Source of the DNA: Silybum marianum
Lineage: Eukaryota > Streptophyta > Magnoliopsida > Asterales > Asteraceae
Direction: 5' to 3'
Assembly: GCA_036898165.1 (NCBI GenBank)
Contig: CM072528.1
Span: 49,585,001-49,649,000, forward strand
DNA: 64,000 bases
The position numbers and the translations under genes were made by a program. This document shows, piece by piece, positions 22,841-34,790 of the stretch (the stretch's first letter is position 1; every line of letters begins with the position of its first letter). The notes beneath the pieces were generated by a model, which was given only the letters and a program-made list of their open reading frames with translations, ran no database searches and was not told where the DNA came from.

Positions 22841-22940
22841 TCCCTCTCTCTTTCCCCTTCCCTGAAAAACCCTAATTTTCTCTTTGAATCGATCATCTTC
22901 TGATTCGAATTCATATTTTAGAATCTGTAAAAGATCAACT
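22841..22940 (+). promoter_or_regulatory. 5' leader of the TIP1-type gene with CT-rich stretch and telobox
   Basis: A CT-rich run (CTCCCTCTCTCTTTCCCC) is followed by AAAAACCCTAATTTTC, which contains the telo-box AAACCCTAA at about 22867, some 75 bp before the ATG. Such Y-patches and teloboxes are common near plant transcription starts. No TATA box is obvious. Confidence 0.5.
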
Positions 22941-25152
22941 ATGTCGTCGGAGATCGAGGTCGTTGACGAGGTGGAAGAATCTAGAGATCGTGATGCTGGC
23001 ACCGGTAACGGGAATGGGGCGTTAGAGGAAGGAGTTGATGAAGAGAGTTTGAGAGACGATGTTTATACTGCAGCAGCGTACGGGGATTTGGAGAAGCTTC
23101 AGAGATTGGTTGAGTCGGAAGGCTGCTCCGTATCCCAGCCTGATAGCCTTGGTTATTACGCCTTGCAATGGGCCGCCCTCAATAATCGTGCCGCTGCTGC
23201 CCAATACATTCTCGAGGTTTTTGTTTTTCCTCCAACTCACTGTTTCTATCTTTACTCGGAATCGATATATAATATAGTAAATATACTTGTGGTTTGCTTT
23301 ATGTAAGTTTTAAGCTTTGCTGTCCGGATGTATCGAGCTTCTAACTTCAACCACCTGCTTCGTTGACTAATAACTAACTCTGCCACATTTAAGATCTTTA
23401 CCACGAAGAATAATTACTGGTACACGTTGACCTTAGGTATCAAGCACACAAGCAAGTTGCTTCGTTGTAAACTCAGAACAAAATTTGAAGTTTTGTTATA
23501 ATTAAAAAAAGCGACTATAACAATCTTGTTTGAAACAGCTAATTTCTGAATAATTCGAAACTATTTGGTCATTTTTTTATTGATGGTGAAACAAGGAATA
23601 CTTGGGAGTTGGGTCTTTAAGAAAGACCATAAAAAGTTATCGTGAATTAAAGATATGGAAAATGGTGGCCGGGCAAAGCCACAAAACGTAAGGTGTGTGA
23701 ATTCATGTGCCGAGTGCCAACCAGTTGGTTAATTGGCCATCTTAAATCCATTGAAGGAACGTGGTATTTCATGAAGGCAAGACGTATATAACAACCATCA
23801 GAATGTGTAACGGAATCCAACTCAAGCGGACAATATTAAGATAGATATGGAATGAGAAAACTAGGAATCAGCAAACCTGGTACACCAACACTATCATATC
23901 TAATACGACCACGGAGAGCCCAAGTTTGAATGAATCTAGACATATAGTAGAATGGAGACAGGAGAATGTAGAAGTTCATCCAACGTAGCATGCATGCAGA
24001 GTCTTTTCTGTGAGTTCTACAACCCTAAAATGTACGGTTACACAATATGATCACCAAGATGTAATAGTGGAATAACACATTACTTTCTGTCTCACACACT
24101 CTCGCTTTGTATGGTTCTAGGGTTCTCTATTTCATCTTTCTCATATGGAATAGACCACAATCACCATATTGTAGATTTGCAGTTGAGTATACACTTATAT
24201 GTGTATCTACAAAAAATTGTGCTCCCCATCTTTGGATGTAAATCTTCATTCTTGAAAAAAGTGATCGACATCTTTAACCATTGTCCTTGGTTTTAGCTTT
24301 CAGAACAACCATTATACTTGCAAAAATCACGAAAAAACACTATATTTGGAAAATTGGAACATTTTCCTCCCAATTTGTGCAAGTACAATGGTTTTTTGGA
24401 AGCTAAAGCAAGTACAATAGATATAAATGTTGATTACTCTTTTTGAAAATAAATGAGTAACATTTAAATTTAGTTCCTCATCCATTTTCAGCATGTTTTA
24501 GAAACTTCCATTCTTTTAAAAAAGTTGTCCACCTTTATTTTGAATTAGGATGACAACTTTGATCCTTAATGCTTGTACGTAATGTTGAAATATGAAGTAT
24601 CATTATCATATAATCTACCATCACACTCAGGGATTGTTGTTTTCTCTGGTTTGGATTTTATTTAGCCCAAACCAAAAACCGAACCGAATTCCAATTTTAA
24701 TTTGTCAAACCAAATGGGATTCACATTTGAAGTTTGGTTTTAGGTTCAAATTCGGTTTGATTGAATAAATTGTTTTGTAGTTGGTGGTCGGTTCAAAGAA
24801 CTCGAATTCAAACAGAGCAACCAACTTCAAACCCTGTTAAAAAATTAAATTAAAAGAACAGTGGGTATACACACTGGAAGGAAATACATGCCTTGTAATG
24901 CTACAAGTGAATCAAATGAGTCGTGGAAGGTTTCTGACTTATTAGTGGGACAGAGATGTCTGACAGCACCACTGAGGCATGAGCGACTGTCGATTGTAAT
25001 CTGTTCAGCCGTCGAGGCATTGACTGAGGGAAAAAATGAGTGATGGAGTGCTCCATGAGCGGCTTCCTTGGTAGTCTTGGACTTCTCAGTTGCAATCAGC
25101 CACTCTAGTGGTTTGTCTCTGTTAGGGTTTCAAGCCACATACATATGTATAC

Positions 25153-25183
<31 letters not shown>

Positions 25184-28100
25184 CACATACATATGTATAT
25201 ACAACACACATACAATATATATATATATATTGTTTTTTTTGGTTTGGTTTGAAAAGCTCCAATTTGAAAATGAAAAAATTGAATTTATTGATGGATTCAA
25301 AGAAAATAGAAAAAAAGGAAATTCAAATTTGAATTCTGTTTGGGTTTTTCAAGTCCCAACCGAATATTGAACAACCCTATAAAATCGGCCTGCTAGGGAA
25401 GGGCAGTTTACTCAAGTTAGCTGCAAACATAACATCAATCCCAGTTGATATGAATTGATTATTGGCTTTAGTATGCATAAAACCATGTGGTAGTTACTAA
25501 TTATTTTGTTTGTATAAACTTTGCAGCATGGTGGAAATATAAATGCTACGGATCTTACTGGGCAAACAGCTTTGCACTGGAGTGCTGTTCGAGGATCTAT
25601 TCAGGCTGCAGAGCTTTTGCTCCAAGAAGGTGCTCAGATCCATGTTGCTGATGTGTATGGATATCAGGTTGGTGCCTTCTTAGCACATTCTTCTATTCAT
25701 CTAATTATTTGTAGTTAAAATATGTCATGGAAAGGGCATGCTAATTCCCACCCCCCCCCCCCCCCCCTCTTCTCTTTTAAGAGGTTTATGGATCTATGTC
25801 GTGTGGCATGACATGTATTGGTTCTGGGAATGAACATCATATCCTAGGTTAATTATTTCCATCCATGGTTTTTATCTTATTATTATATTATACCATACAA
25901 GAAACCTTGACACATACGGTAAGGTGTTTATTGCAGGGTACACATTTCTTCAGTGTATTAGTTTGTGTCCAATTTTGGTGTATTTTGATGCTACTTCTGG
26001 TGATTTGGATGTTTTTTTGGTTTTTGGTCCCCATGATGATCCATGGGAGAAGGTTTAGGTCATATCTCTTAAAGAAATTAAAAGAATCTCGAGAGTGCAA
26101 GGGGATGGAATTGTGGAATATCATAACCCTGAGGGTTACAGATGCTATAAACTCAGTTCAAAGCATGGAATAACAAAACTTTGATAGAAAAGAAACAGAA
26201 TGTAAAATTTAGAAAAGCAAAAATTCTGCAAAATACAGCAAACTGTTAAAGAATTAATGCAAAAGAGAGTGTCTACCTGAAACTGATTTTTTTTTGGGGG
26301 GGGGGTTGGTTCTGAACTTTGGTTTGCCATGAAAATCTTCTATGATGATATTTTTGATACGATCCGAAAGAGTTCCAGTATTGCTGAATCTTCATGGGAG
26401 TGTCCTTCCACAGCTAAGGCATCAACAACTTTGTCAAGCTGTACCTTTCCACCGAGTAGAAAGGATTTTCTAGGAGATGGTGGCAATATTACATGGAGGG
26501 TGCCATCTACTTTTGAGATCATTAACAATTATAAGTGAATGACTTTTAATAATGATATCTGTATAACAATCTAAATAATAACTAAAATGAAGATAAGTAA
26601 CGTCCAATGATCTGAAACCAATTACGTGTTTCAATATAATTACCAGGAGCAAGTGCTATATAGCCTGTTTTCAGCCCAATTTGTAGCTGTATGAATACCT
26701 TTCATTGCAGCTTCTGTTTCTCCTTCATTGTTGGATCTCCTGCTATGGGAGCAAATATATTGGACCCATTATGGTTTCTTACCAACCATCACAATAGAAA
26801 TGTTGTTAATGGCGATCAGGACAGCTCCAAATATGCCAAGAACCATTTGTTTTTGCAGTTAATTCTACTACTAATATAGATTAGTATGCTACCGTTCTTG
26901 GAATTGGAATCTGTTTTTGGTAGATAAAAGTTTTCATGAAAGTATGAAGTATGAATTATAATATTTTGGCCAAGGGATGGTTATAACTCATAGGACTAGT
27001 TACTTCTAGAGTCTGCTATGTTCCAAAAAATGTAAAACGAATTGGAAGGTTAGATTAATTCCATAGGTGGCTTATGATATTTTAGATAATGAAAAATATC
27101 TTCTTTTATTTAAAAATCACTGTACTTATAAGAAACAGAATTTTGAAGAAGTCCAGATTTGTTAGCAAAGCTGCTATGAGGTAAAAGGTATTCAACACAA
27201 TCTCACTTAGTATTATTATCACTGATAGAACCTACTCATTTAGAAACGGTAAATAAAACTTTACTTGATGTTTTGGGATGATGGGTTAAAGTTCTAGGCA
27301 GCCATCTATCATGCCAAAAGATAATGCCATCTTTGCCTATGATTATGTCAAATGAGGTTTATTTTAGTGGTGCAGAATACATGATTATGCCAAATTGGAT
27401 AATATCATTTTCTGGCATGGTACACCACCATATGTGTATGATCACACACTATATCTTATCTCCTATTTGCCACATAATATGACATCAGGCCATGGACCTT
27501 CTGCCCTATAATTTACTTCAAGGTGTATTCCATCAGTCATTTAAACAAAAAAAAATCTAAATCCACTACGATAAATTTTGTTTGACCTTTTTAAGACCAA
27601 AAAGATAAGACATTCTCAATCACGCAGACAGTCCCATGGCCACACACAGACACAGTCGCATTCATAATGCATCTTTACTGGTGATTTGGAATCAGGCTGT
27701 CTGAGTCTCTGAGAGTAGTTACCATGGCCATCTTATCTTATAGTTCTCTGCGATTTGATTTCAAGCCAACAATATTTAGTCATGGTGGACTAATATTTGG
27801 TTTAGTGTGGTTGACTTTATAAGACCATGGTTGAATTTTATGCGAGGCTTCATTATTTTTAAGCAAAACCCAGATTTTTATTACAAATGCTCAAAAGAAT
27901 AATCATACATTTGCCTGACCATTTATCAAATTTGGGTTTCCTGCAGACAACTCATGTTGCTGCGCAATATGGTCAAACAGCCTTGCTCTATCACATTGTG
28001 ACAAAATGGAATGCAGATCCCGACACGCCTGATAATGATGGAAGAACCCCTTTGCATTGGTACTTGCATGTCTTCTTATATGATATAAAAATTCCAACTT

Positions 28101-31100
28101 TGATATGGCTTAAGTTTCTCTCTCTAGTCTATGAATCCACGGTCTTTTGCATCAACAACAGTTACTGTGTTTTTATATGCGTCAAATACAAGTTAAGATT
28201 TGGAGTGATGAGAATCTGAGACTAGACATCGACCACCGTCCTCCATGAGAAAGAAAGTAATTTGTAGGATAAATTTTGTATATTTTCAACTTACCTAGTG
28301 CACACTGATCTTTTCTTCGTATTTATAATTGCTGTATATAAGATCCTTTTTTGGGTGTCTTGAATTACTCCTAAAGTTAGCCTTCTGGCAATAAACAAAC
28401 ACTGGGGGATCTTCTGTCGATTTGTAGGGCTGCATATAAAGGTTTTGCAGACTGTATACGGCTTCTTCTATTTTTGGATGCATATAGAGGGCGCCAGGAC
28501 AAAGAGGGTATGGTTTTATTACATATTCTGAAATTACCTTATTATCTGCTTTTCAAGACGAGCAATTGAAAAATCAAGTATTTGTGCTGATCATTTTGCA
28601 TTATAAAAATAACTGTTATGTTGTTGCATTATAAAATAACTTTTTATATCAGGTTGTACACCTCTACATTGGGCTGCTATCAGGGGAAACTTAGAAGCAT
28701 GCACAGTACTTGTACAAGCTGGAAAGAAAGAGGATTTGATGGTGACTGATAATACTGGTCTAACACCAGCACAACTCGCTTCTGATAAGAATCACCGACA
28801 AGTTGCTTTTTTCCTTGTAGGTATTCCTATGATATATAATTGGAAGTACATATATATATAATGCTTGTGTGATAGTCTACATAGATGTTTTAGCTAACTT
28901 GTATCTTTGCTGCCGATAAATATTGTCTCATGAAGCAGACTTTTTGGTTCTTGTTTAATTTATAGTTCCTATGAAATGAAATCTTATCAACTCCACAACT
29001 GGGAACTTGTTTGTTTGTAATTTTGTTGTCTGTGATGCATTATGTCTTTGGGTGGCTCATAATTTGAGACTCTGCTTTCTTACAAAAAGTCTACGTTCTG
29101 AAAATTGGTAATTGTTGCCCAAAATCGTGAAGGTTCATATATAACAGTTTCCATAATAGGTTTTCATGATATCTGTCACTAGTGTTTGTTGCTTGTAAAA
29201 AGGTATACTTCTTCCATCCCACAAAAGTAGGTTTATAGAAGTGTTTGTCAGCTTGTAATATGGTTAAATTATCTTTCAATAATACAAAATAAGGAAATAT
29301 TTGGACCGAAATCTACACTGTCAATACTTCAGAATAATGACACTGGCAAATGGGATATCATAGTTTCAAAATTTTCCTAAAAAGGAAACATTGTAATTAG
29401 TATGGGACATATACCAAAATCATTTTTGCATTTTTTTAATCGGATGGATGCAACAAGATAAGATCTTTACAAAAGCCCTTGTGTTTTTTTATTTAATTCC
29501 AGGAAGCACTTTACTTCTTATACTTAGTCATTCTATTAAATAACTGTACTATGGTTAATTTAGGAACTTCAGACACATAGCTGTTTATTATCTTTTTCAC
29601 TGTGATAACCTGGTCAATATCTGATTCTGCAGGGTAATGCTAGGAGGGTGTTAGACAAACGTTGGGATGGAACCAGTAGACTGGGTCGACTTTCAAAACT
29701 AGGCCTGGCACCAGCACTTCTGTGTGTAATATTTTTGCTACTTCTGACATATATTAGTTCAGTCATTATGGGTATTTTTCTAACTTTTTCAATATTATAT
29801 ACTTTCTTTATTTATAACTTGAGATTGACAATGGCTGACCAAATTTTGTAACTATGTCTTTGTGGCTGCAGCTTCAAATTTACCGCCGATGACAATCACT
29901 TCTGCATTTTTTGCTTGGGTTGGTGTAACATTGGCAAGCATGGGATTGATATTGTTTTACCGGTGTAGCTGGTATGTGCTATGACTTTTGCTGTATTTAG
30001 TTGGCGGTATGTTTATTTAGTGGTTCATTTATTTGCACCAAATTGTTTTGATGTACAAATATGATATTTTGACCTAATTAGCTTTGACTTGGAGCATGTT
30101 CATAGTTGAATTTTCTTAGGGTTAAATGCATGAAATAGCAACCTACTTTCATTCTTTATTATAGCATTGTACTTTCAGTTTTACTTATTACAGCAATGTA
30201 CTTTTAAATTATTTTTTATTAAGACATTGTACTTTGAAAATTTTACCCATTATAGCAATTGTACTTTTAAACAAGTTAACCACCACTTTTCTTTATTTAC
30301 ATGGCTTAAATGAGGTGACATGGATGACACGTCATTAATAAAAAACTCTTGCTTACATTCTGATTACATGGCATTAATAAAAAAAACTTGTGCAATTTTT
30401 TATATAAAATTTCCCCACTCTCTCTTCTGATTATTCATATCTCACCCAATTTATATTTTCCTTAAACTTCTTAGTTAAGAAAATATATTTTTAAACATTT
30501 TTTTTAATATTAGGGAAATAAATTGTGATCTACAAATTTTCTTAATATTGTTATATTTATGAATAATTTAGTTTAGTTTAATTAGTTAATATATATATTT
30601 TTTTGAACAACAGTTAATATATTTATTAAATAATATGTAAAGCTAATGTTCTGAAAGTACAATGCTATAATAAGAAATGCCACATCAGCAATATATTACA
30701 TGTGGACAACCTACATGGACAATGAGGTGGCATGGAAACCTAGTATGATGGTTAAATTTAAAGGAAAGGTTACCCAATGTCAAAAGTACAATGCTCTAAT
30801 AAAAAATAATTTGAAAGTACATTGCTGTAATAAGAAAAACTAATACTACAATGCTATAATAAGGAAATTTATGAAAGTAGGTTGCTATTTCTTGCATTTT
30901 GCCCATTTTCTTATCTTACTTTCTAATAAGGTTAATATTTCAAGTTTTCAACTCATGTGGAGCGTTGTGGTTTTTGTAGCAAAGATCCAGGGTATGTTAA
31001 AACCACCAGGCATGATTCACAAAATTTGAAAGATGATGTAAGTTGTGTGTGTACTTTCTGCTATCAAACTAATTATTTTCTTATTGATATTAATGTTGAC

Positions 31101-33123
31101 TATTATTGATGTTCCCAACTCAAAAAGTTCTTGCATTTTATTTTTCTTAAGGCTTGCTGTTCCAAGAGTTCAATTTTTATTTCCTTTCTTTGTATTGGTT
31201 AGGAGCCTTTACTGAAGATTGAGATAAATGATCCTGCTTTGCTAGCTGGTAACTGGTCCCAACTTTGTGCAACTTGTAAGGTAATATTACTGTTATAGTA
31301 GTCAAAAAATATTTCTCTGTTATAATGGTGTTATACTGATTCAAAATTTCTATTGTTTTATTCTAATTTTAAGATTCTGACTGATTTGACTTTGTTGATT
31401 AGATTGTTCGACCTATTCGCTCGAAGCATTGTTCCACCTGTGATCGATGTGTTGAACAATTTGACCATCATTGTCCATGGGTATCTAATTGCATCGGCAA
31501 GGTTCGTTTACATACTCATATATTTATTGCTTCATCTAAGAAGAATCCAATCTTAATGCAAGGCTATAAAGAAGATTATGAAGATATTATATTACCAATA
31601 GTATGATTTTAAATGACCCCGTCCTGCACACACACACACACATATATAGACGTAGGATCGTGTGAGAAGTGAAGTTAAGGTGAGAAGCGTAAGAAGAGAT
31701 CTGAGCCATTGATCACTTTTAATCTCATACCCACCCATGAATTGCGCCTTAGAAGGGAGTTGATCCGGTGCATCTCGGTGCATCTCATCCAAATGTGCAT
31801 CCAAGGGTGGAGATCCCTTCTCACCATAACTTCTCTTCTCACTGGGACCCAACCCTATATATATATACATATACATATCTGACTTCTTATTCTATAAAAT
31901 CAAGCGTTTGGATCATCATGGAAACTTGCAATGTTCCAGGAAAGCTGTTAGTTGGCTTTAGTTTCCTTTATGCCAATGGCCTTATTGTAACACCTTTGTG
32001 ATGATGATACAGAGGAATAAAAGGGATTTCTTGGGCTTTCTTGTTCTCGAAGTTTTTGCCATGCTGATAACTGGCACAGTTGCTGTTACAAGTATTCTTC
32101 TCTCACATCTAAAAAAGCTTCTTTAATTCCCACTTGGGTGGCTTTGCATGCTGAAAATAACATCTGAATGCAGGAATTTTGACTGATCCATGGGCCCCAT
32201 CTTCTTTTGGGCCATGGTTGAACCATGCTGGTAACGAACACGTTGGTGCCCTATTATTTGTAATTTCCGATGGTTTTCTCTTCTTGGGTGTGGCTGCCTT
32301 AACTTGTATGCAAATTTCTCAGGTACGACTCTGCATATTTTATTCTTTATTGTGTCAAATTTAGTATGGTGGTGGTGCTTACATGACAAATGAACATTAT
32401 TAAAGTTTGGCATGAGATTGTGATTTCTACCTTATGTTAAATTTGTTTTTACTTTTATATATACTAATGAGTTGTTTACTGTAGTTAATATTTTAATGTT
32501 CAAATTATAAAGTGTATTAATGAAAAAGAAAAAGATGGTAAATGATCACAAACAAGTGTCCCCATTTGTATTTTAGTAAGTGTCTACTTTCAGAATTAGG
32601 TGTCTAGTTTCCAATTCTACCCTTAATGCAATGGAGAAATTCATTATTGTCTCTATTATCAAGGGTAAAATTGTAATTTAATTTACTAAAGTGACATAAT
32701 TACACATTTCTGAAACCGTGCCCCTTTTCCATCACGGAAAAAAAAATTTATTTGTCTCATCTTTCTTGGTGCACGCAGGTTGGTCGTAACATAACGACAA
32801 ACGAACTGGCAAACTCGATGCGATATAGCTACTTAAGAGGACCCGGAGGGCGATTCAGAAACCCATACGACCATGGGTGCAGGAAGAACTGTTCAGATTT
32901 ATTTATAAATGGTTATAACGAAGATATAGAGCTGATTGAAGAAGCAAGTCAATCAGACGGGATAGATATGATGCCTATGTCTAGGAATTCACACCAGCAA
33001 AACGGCACCAATGATGCTAGTCATTCTCATCAACCGAACGGAAATACAAATACGCATGTTATTGATGTGAGTAAGAACTCAAAAACGCACGTTCATTCTT
33101 CTAGTTGTAGCCACGGAAATTGA
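22941..33123 (+). CDS. TIP1: Ankyrin-repeat DHHC protein S-acyltransferase, TIP1/PAT24 type
   Basis: Thirteen exons with consistent phases: 22941-23216, 25527-25667, 27947-28059, 28428-28507, 28653-28816, 29633-29771, 29872-29971, 30980-31037, 31203-31280, 31403-31501, 32013-32091, 32174-32322 and 32779-33123 (606 aa). The enzyme transfers palmitate to cysteines of membrane proteins, probably at the Golgi or plasma membrane; Arabidopsis TIP1 is needed for root-hair and pollen-tube growth. Residues about 40-280 hold six or seven ankyrin repeats (TGQTALHWSAVRG, DGRTPLHWAAYKG, EGCTPLHWAAIRG). Two membrane segments follow, then the Cys-rich domain with CSTCDRC and the catalytic DHHC (residues 404-407), two more segments, and the TTxE motif as NITTNE. 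Start MSSEIEVVDEVEE matches the family. The stop at 33121 precedes an in-frame Gly-Leu tail. Introns 1, 2 and 7 are long and carry transposons. Confidence 0.96.
24292..24410. mobile_element. Hairpin MITE in intron 1 of the TIP1-type gene
   Basis: The left arm TTTTAGCTTTCAGAACAACC and the right arm GGTTTTTTGGAAGCTAAA are inverted copies, with an inner inverted ATTATACTTGCA / TGCAAGTACAAT pair. The loop is about 45 bases. The transposon class is not clear. Confidence 0.6.
24625..25376. mobile_element. Possible CCGAACCGAA-type interspersed repeat in intron 1
   Basis: The left end AGGGATTGTTG and the right end CGAATATTGAACAACCCT are loosely inverted. The inner sequence is rich in AAACCGAACCGAATT and TTCGGTTTG words, as in common non-autonomous plant DNA transposons. 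It includes a (CATA)n microsatellite at 25136-25195. Borders are approximate. Confidence 0.4.
25136..25235. repeat. (CATA)n and (TA)n microsatellite in intron 1
   Basis: The sequence has about six to eight perfect CATA units followed by interrupted ACACATACATATGTATA words and a (TA) run. It is a candidate for length polymorphism. Confidence 0.9.
25751..25772. repeat. Poly-C tract in intron 2
   Basis: About 20 C residues in a row with one A near the start. Intron 2 also has a T-run joined to a G-run at 26289-26306. Both are inside the transcribed TIP1-type gene. Confidence 0.9.
30119..30904. mobile_element. Foldback Mutator-like element in intron 7 of the TIP1-type gene
   Basis: Ends are long inverted repeats: GGGTTAAATGCATGAAATAG on the left and its counterpart CTATTTCTTGCATTTTGCCC on the right, both continuing with AGCAACCTACTTTCAT and further matching words for about 120 bp. 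The direct repeat ATTTTCTTA flanks it perfectly at 30110-30118 and 30905-30913. A 9-bp duplication with long inverted ends is the Mutator signature. There is no transposase frame, so it is non-autonomous. Confidence 0.85.
31649..31856. mobile_element. MITE in intron 10 of the TIP1-type gene
   Basis: The left end GATCGTGTGAGAAGTGAAGTT and the right end AACTTCTCTTCTCACTGGG are inverted, with GGTGAGAAG/CTTCTCACC further in. It sits between (CA)n/(TA)n and a (TA)n run. The core is shared with 494-652 (GATCACTTTTAATCTCA, then CATGAATTGCG). Confidence 0.7.
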
Positions 33124-33600
33124 GAAACCGATTGCGGTCCATTAGGGTTAGGGTTAGGTCTAGGTTTAGGCCGAAATTTCATATGGCCCTGGTCCTAAAT
33201 ATATGGTTGAAAGAGATGATATATGCTTTGTTGTATCATTTTTATGTTCTTATGTTGATAAGATACAATCTATAAGTTTTGGGTCTTACTTACACATGTT
33301 TATTGCCTCTTGATGTATAAGTTGTACAGGGATGAATTGCATTTATTACGAACATATATTTTATCGGACGTCTTGTTTTGATTATTAGGGTTTAGGGGTT
33401 GTATTGATCTATTCTGAATTATTACATGCGTTATGCAAGATGATTAAGTGATTCTGTATGATTTAGTAAATGATAAAAATGATTGATATAGGTGTGTTTA
33501 GTGTGTGAGATAGGACAAGATATGACGCAATAAAAACTTATGTCAAGTTTGGTGTGACATTAGTCTGGGACGAGGTGGGAATGAGTGAGACAAATGTATA
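33124..33600 (+). other. 3' region of the TIP1-type gene
   Basis: This is the probable 3' UTR. Its first 72 bases stay open in the CDS frame after the TGA: five codons, then PLGLGLGLGLGR, then RNFIWPWS to TAA at 33199-33201. T-rich sequence with possible near-upstream signals follows to about 33360. Nothing else is recognised up to 33600. Confidence 0.55.
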
Positions 33601-34063
33601 CAAGTGATTGGACATATTTTATTTTTCTATGCACCAGTGCACAAATGCATGTTGCAAATTACCAGCATACATTTGTGTATACCGTCCGGATGAAAGGCTG
33701 CTAGGGTTGATTTCCGTTACAAACCACGTCAATTCGTACAAACCGTACAAATCACATCCAACCAATATTTTTTTTTAATTTTTTCACTTTTTCTTAATTA
33801 TTAGGGTTGATTAGTCAATAATATATGAAAAAATTTCATCAAGAATACATGAAGGTTGGTGAATGAAAAATACGTGAAACAAGATTCATCAAATTGAGAG
33901 TTTCATGAATTAATTCATTTTCACGTAGAAAGAAAATTAATTTCATGAAAAAAAAAATTATATGAAACAAATTCATAATATTAAAAACTTTGATGAAAAA
34001 AAATTATTCAAAAAAACAATGAAACACGCGGTTTGTACGAATTGACGTGGTTTGTATTTGAAA

Positions 34064-34106
<43 letters not shown>
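33601..34106. other. Spacer with decayed MITE core and (AT)n tract
   Basis: Positions 33628-33700 carry GTGCACAAATGCATGTTGC and a GTGTATACCGTCCGGATGAA block, a partial copy of the repeat at 1700 and 56142. Positions 33720-34060 have GTACAAATC/CAATTCGTACAAACC words at both ends and may be an old inverted element. A (TA)n tract of about 35 bases ends at 34106. Confidence 0.5.
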
Positions 34107-34109
<3 letters not shown>

Positions 34110-34240
34110 GCGGGTTCAAATGAGAACTCAAATTTGGTTGTGAACGTGAGAACAAACGAGAGTGCGACACGTGTCCCATTAAAAAAAATATTATAGTATA
34201 TATTCAGTCTGAATATATACCAGACTGAATATTCATTTGG
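34107..34240. mobile_element. Half copy of the G-box MITE family
   Basis: GGGTTCAAATGAGAACTC, AATTTGGTTGTGAACGTGAG and GCGACACGTGTC follow in the same order as in one arm of 53943-54196. The copy then ends with TTCAGTCTGAATATATACCA words and lacks the second arm. Confidence 0.75.
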
Positions 34241-34245
34241 AAACT

Positions 34246-34665
34246 CAATGTTCTAAATAACTCGTTATGGCGTCAAGGCTTGGGGTCGCCGCCGCGTTAA
34301 CCCCCATGGCTTCACTCTAAGGCTTGGCTTGCATCATAACGCGTTATGACGCTTTACGACACGTTATGGCACATTACAATGCGTTATTTTATAAGGTGTT
34401 GGGTTACTTTAATATATAACATGCGTGATAAATGATAATTATGTACAAGAACTAGGACCTAAATAAACATAAAAAGAAAACTTAAAAACTAAAACCTTAA
34501 ATCCCATCCACGAAAAGTCGAACATGAAATCTTAGATAATTGAAAAAAGTAGTGAGCAGAGATTCAAGAGATTTAACCCCAATTTTGCACTCTTGATATC
34601 ATTTTCTATAAACTCTATATGCGTTCATAACTTTTGCTACGGGTGAGTGTCTATCTCTCTTTCTC

Positions 34666-34707
<42 letters not shown>

Positions 34708-34790
34708 TATGCCGCCTTAGGGCACGCCTTGAAAAACATCGTGGCCTCGTTGTAACTCCTAACGCCTCACGCCATTTAGAACCTTGGGCA
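34246..34790. mobile_element. Decayed inverted-repeat transposon, GTTCTAAAT ends
   Basis: The left GTTCTAAATAACTCGTTATGG and the right reverse-complement GTTCTAAATGGCGTGAGGCG resemble each other. The left third is rich in CGTTATG and GCGTTATGACGC words, and the right third in ACGCCTTG. A (TA)n run lies at 34666-34703. The class is uncertain. Confidence 0.45.

Noticed and set aside
25136..25235. A CRISPR-like array of short repeats
   Set aside because: CATA units are a simple microsatellite without spacers, in a plant intron.
33142..33170. TTAGGG-rich stretch as an internal telomere repeat
   Set aside because: It is in frame with the TIP1-type CDS as Gly-Leu codons and is imperfect. The plant telomere unit is TTTAGGG, so a coding origin is more likely.
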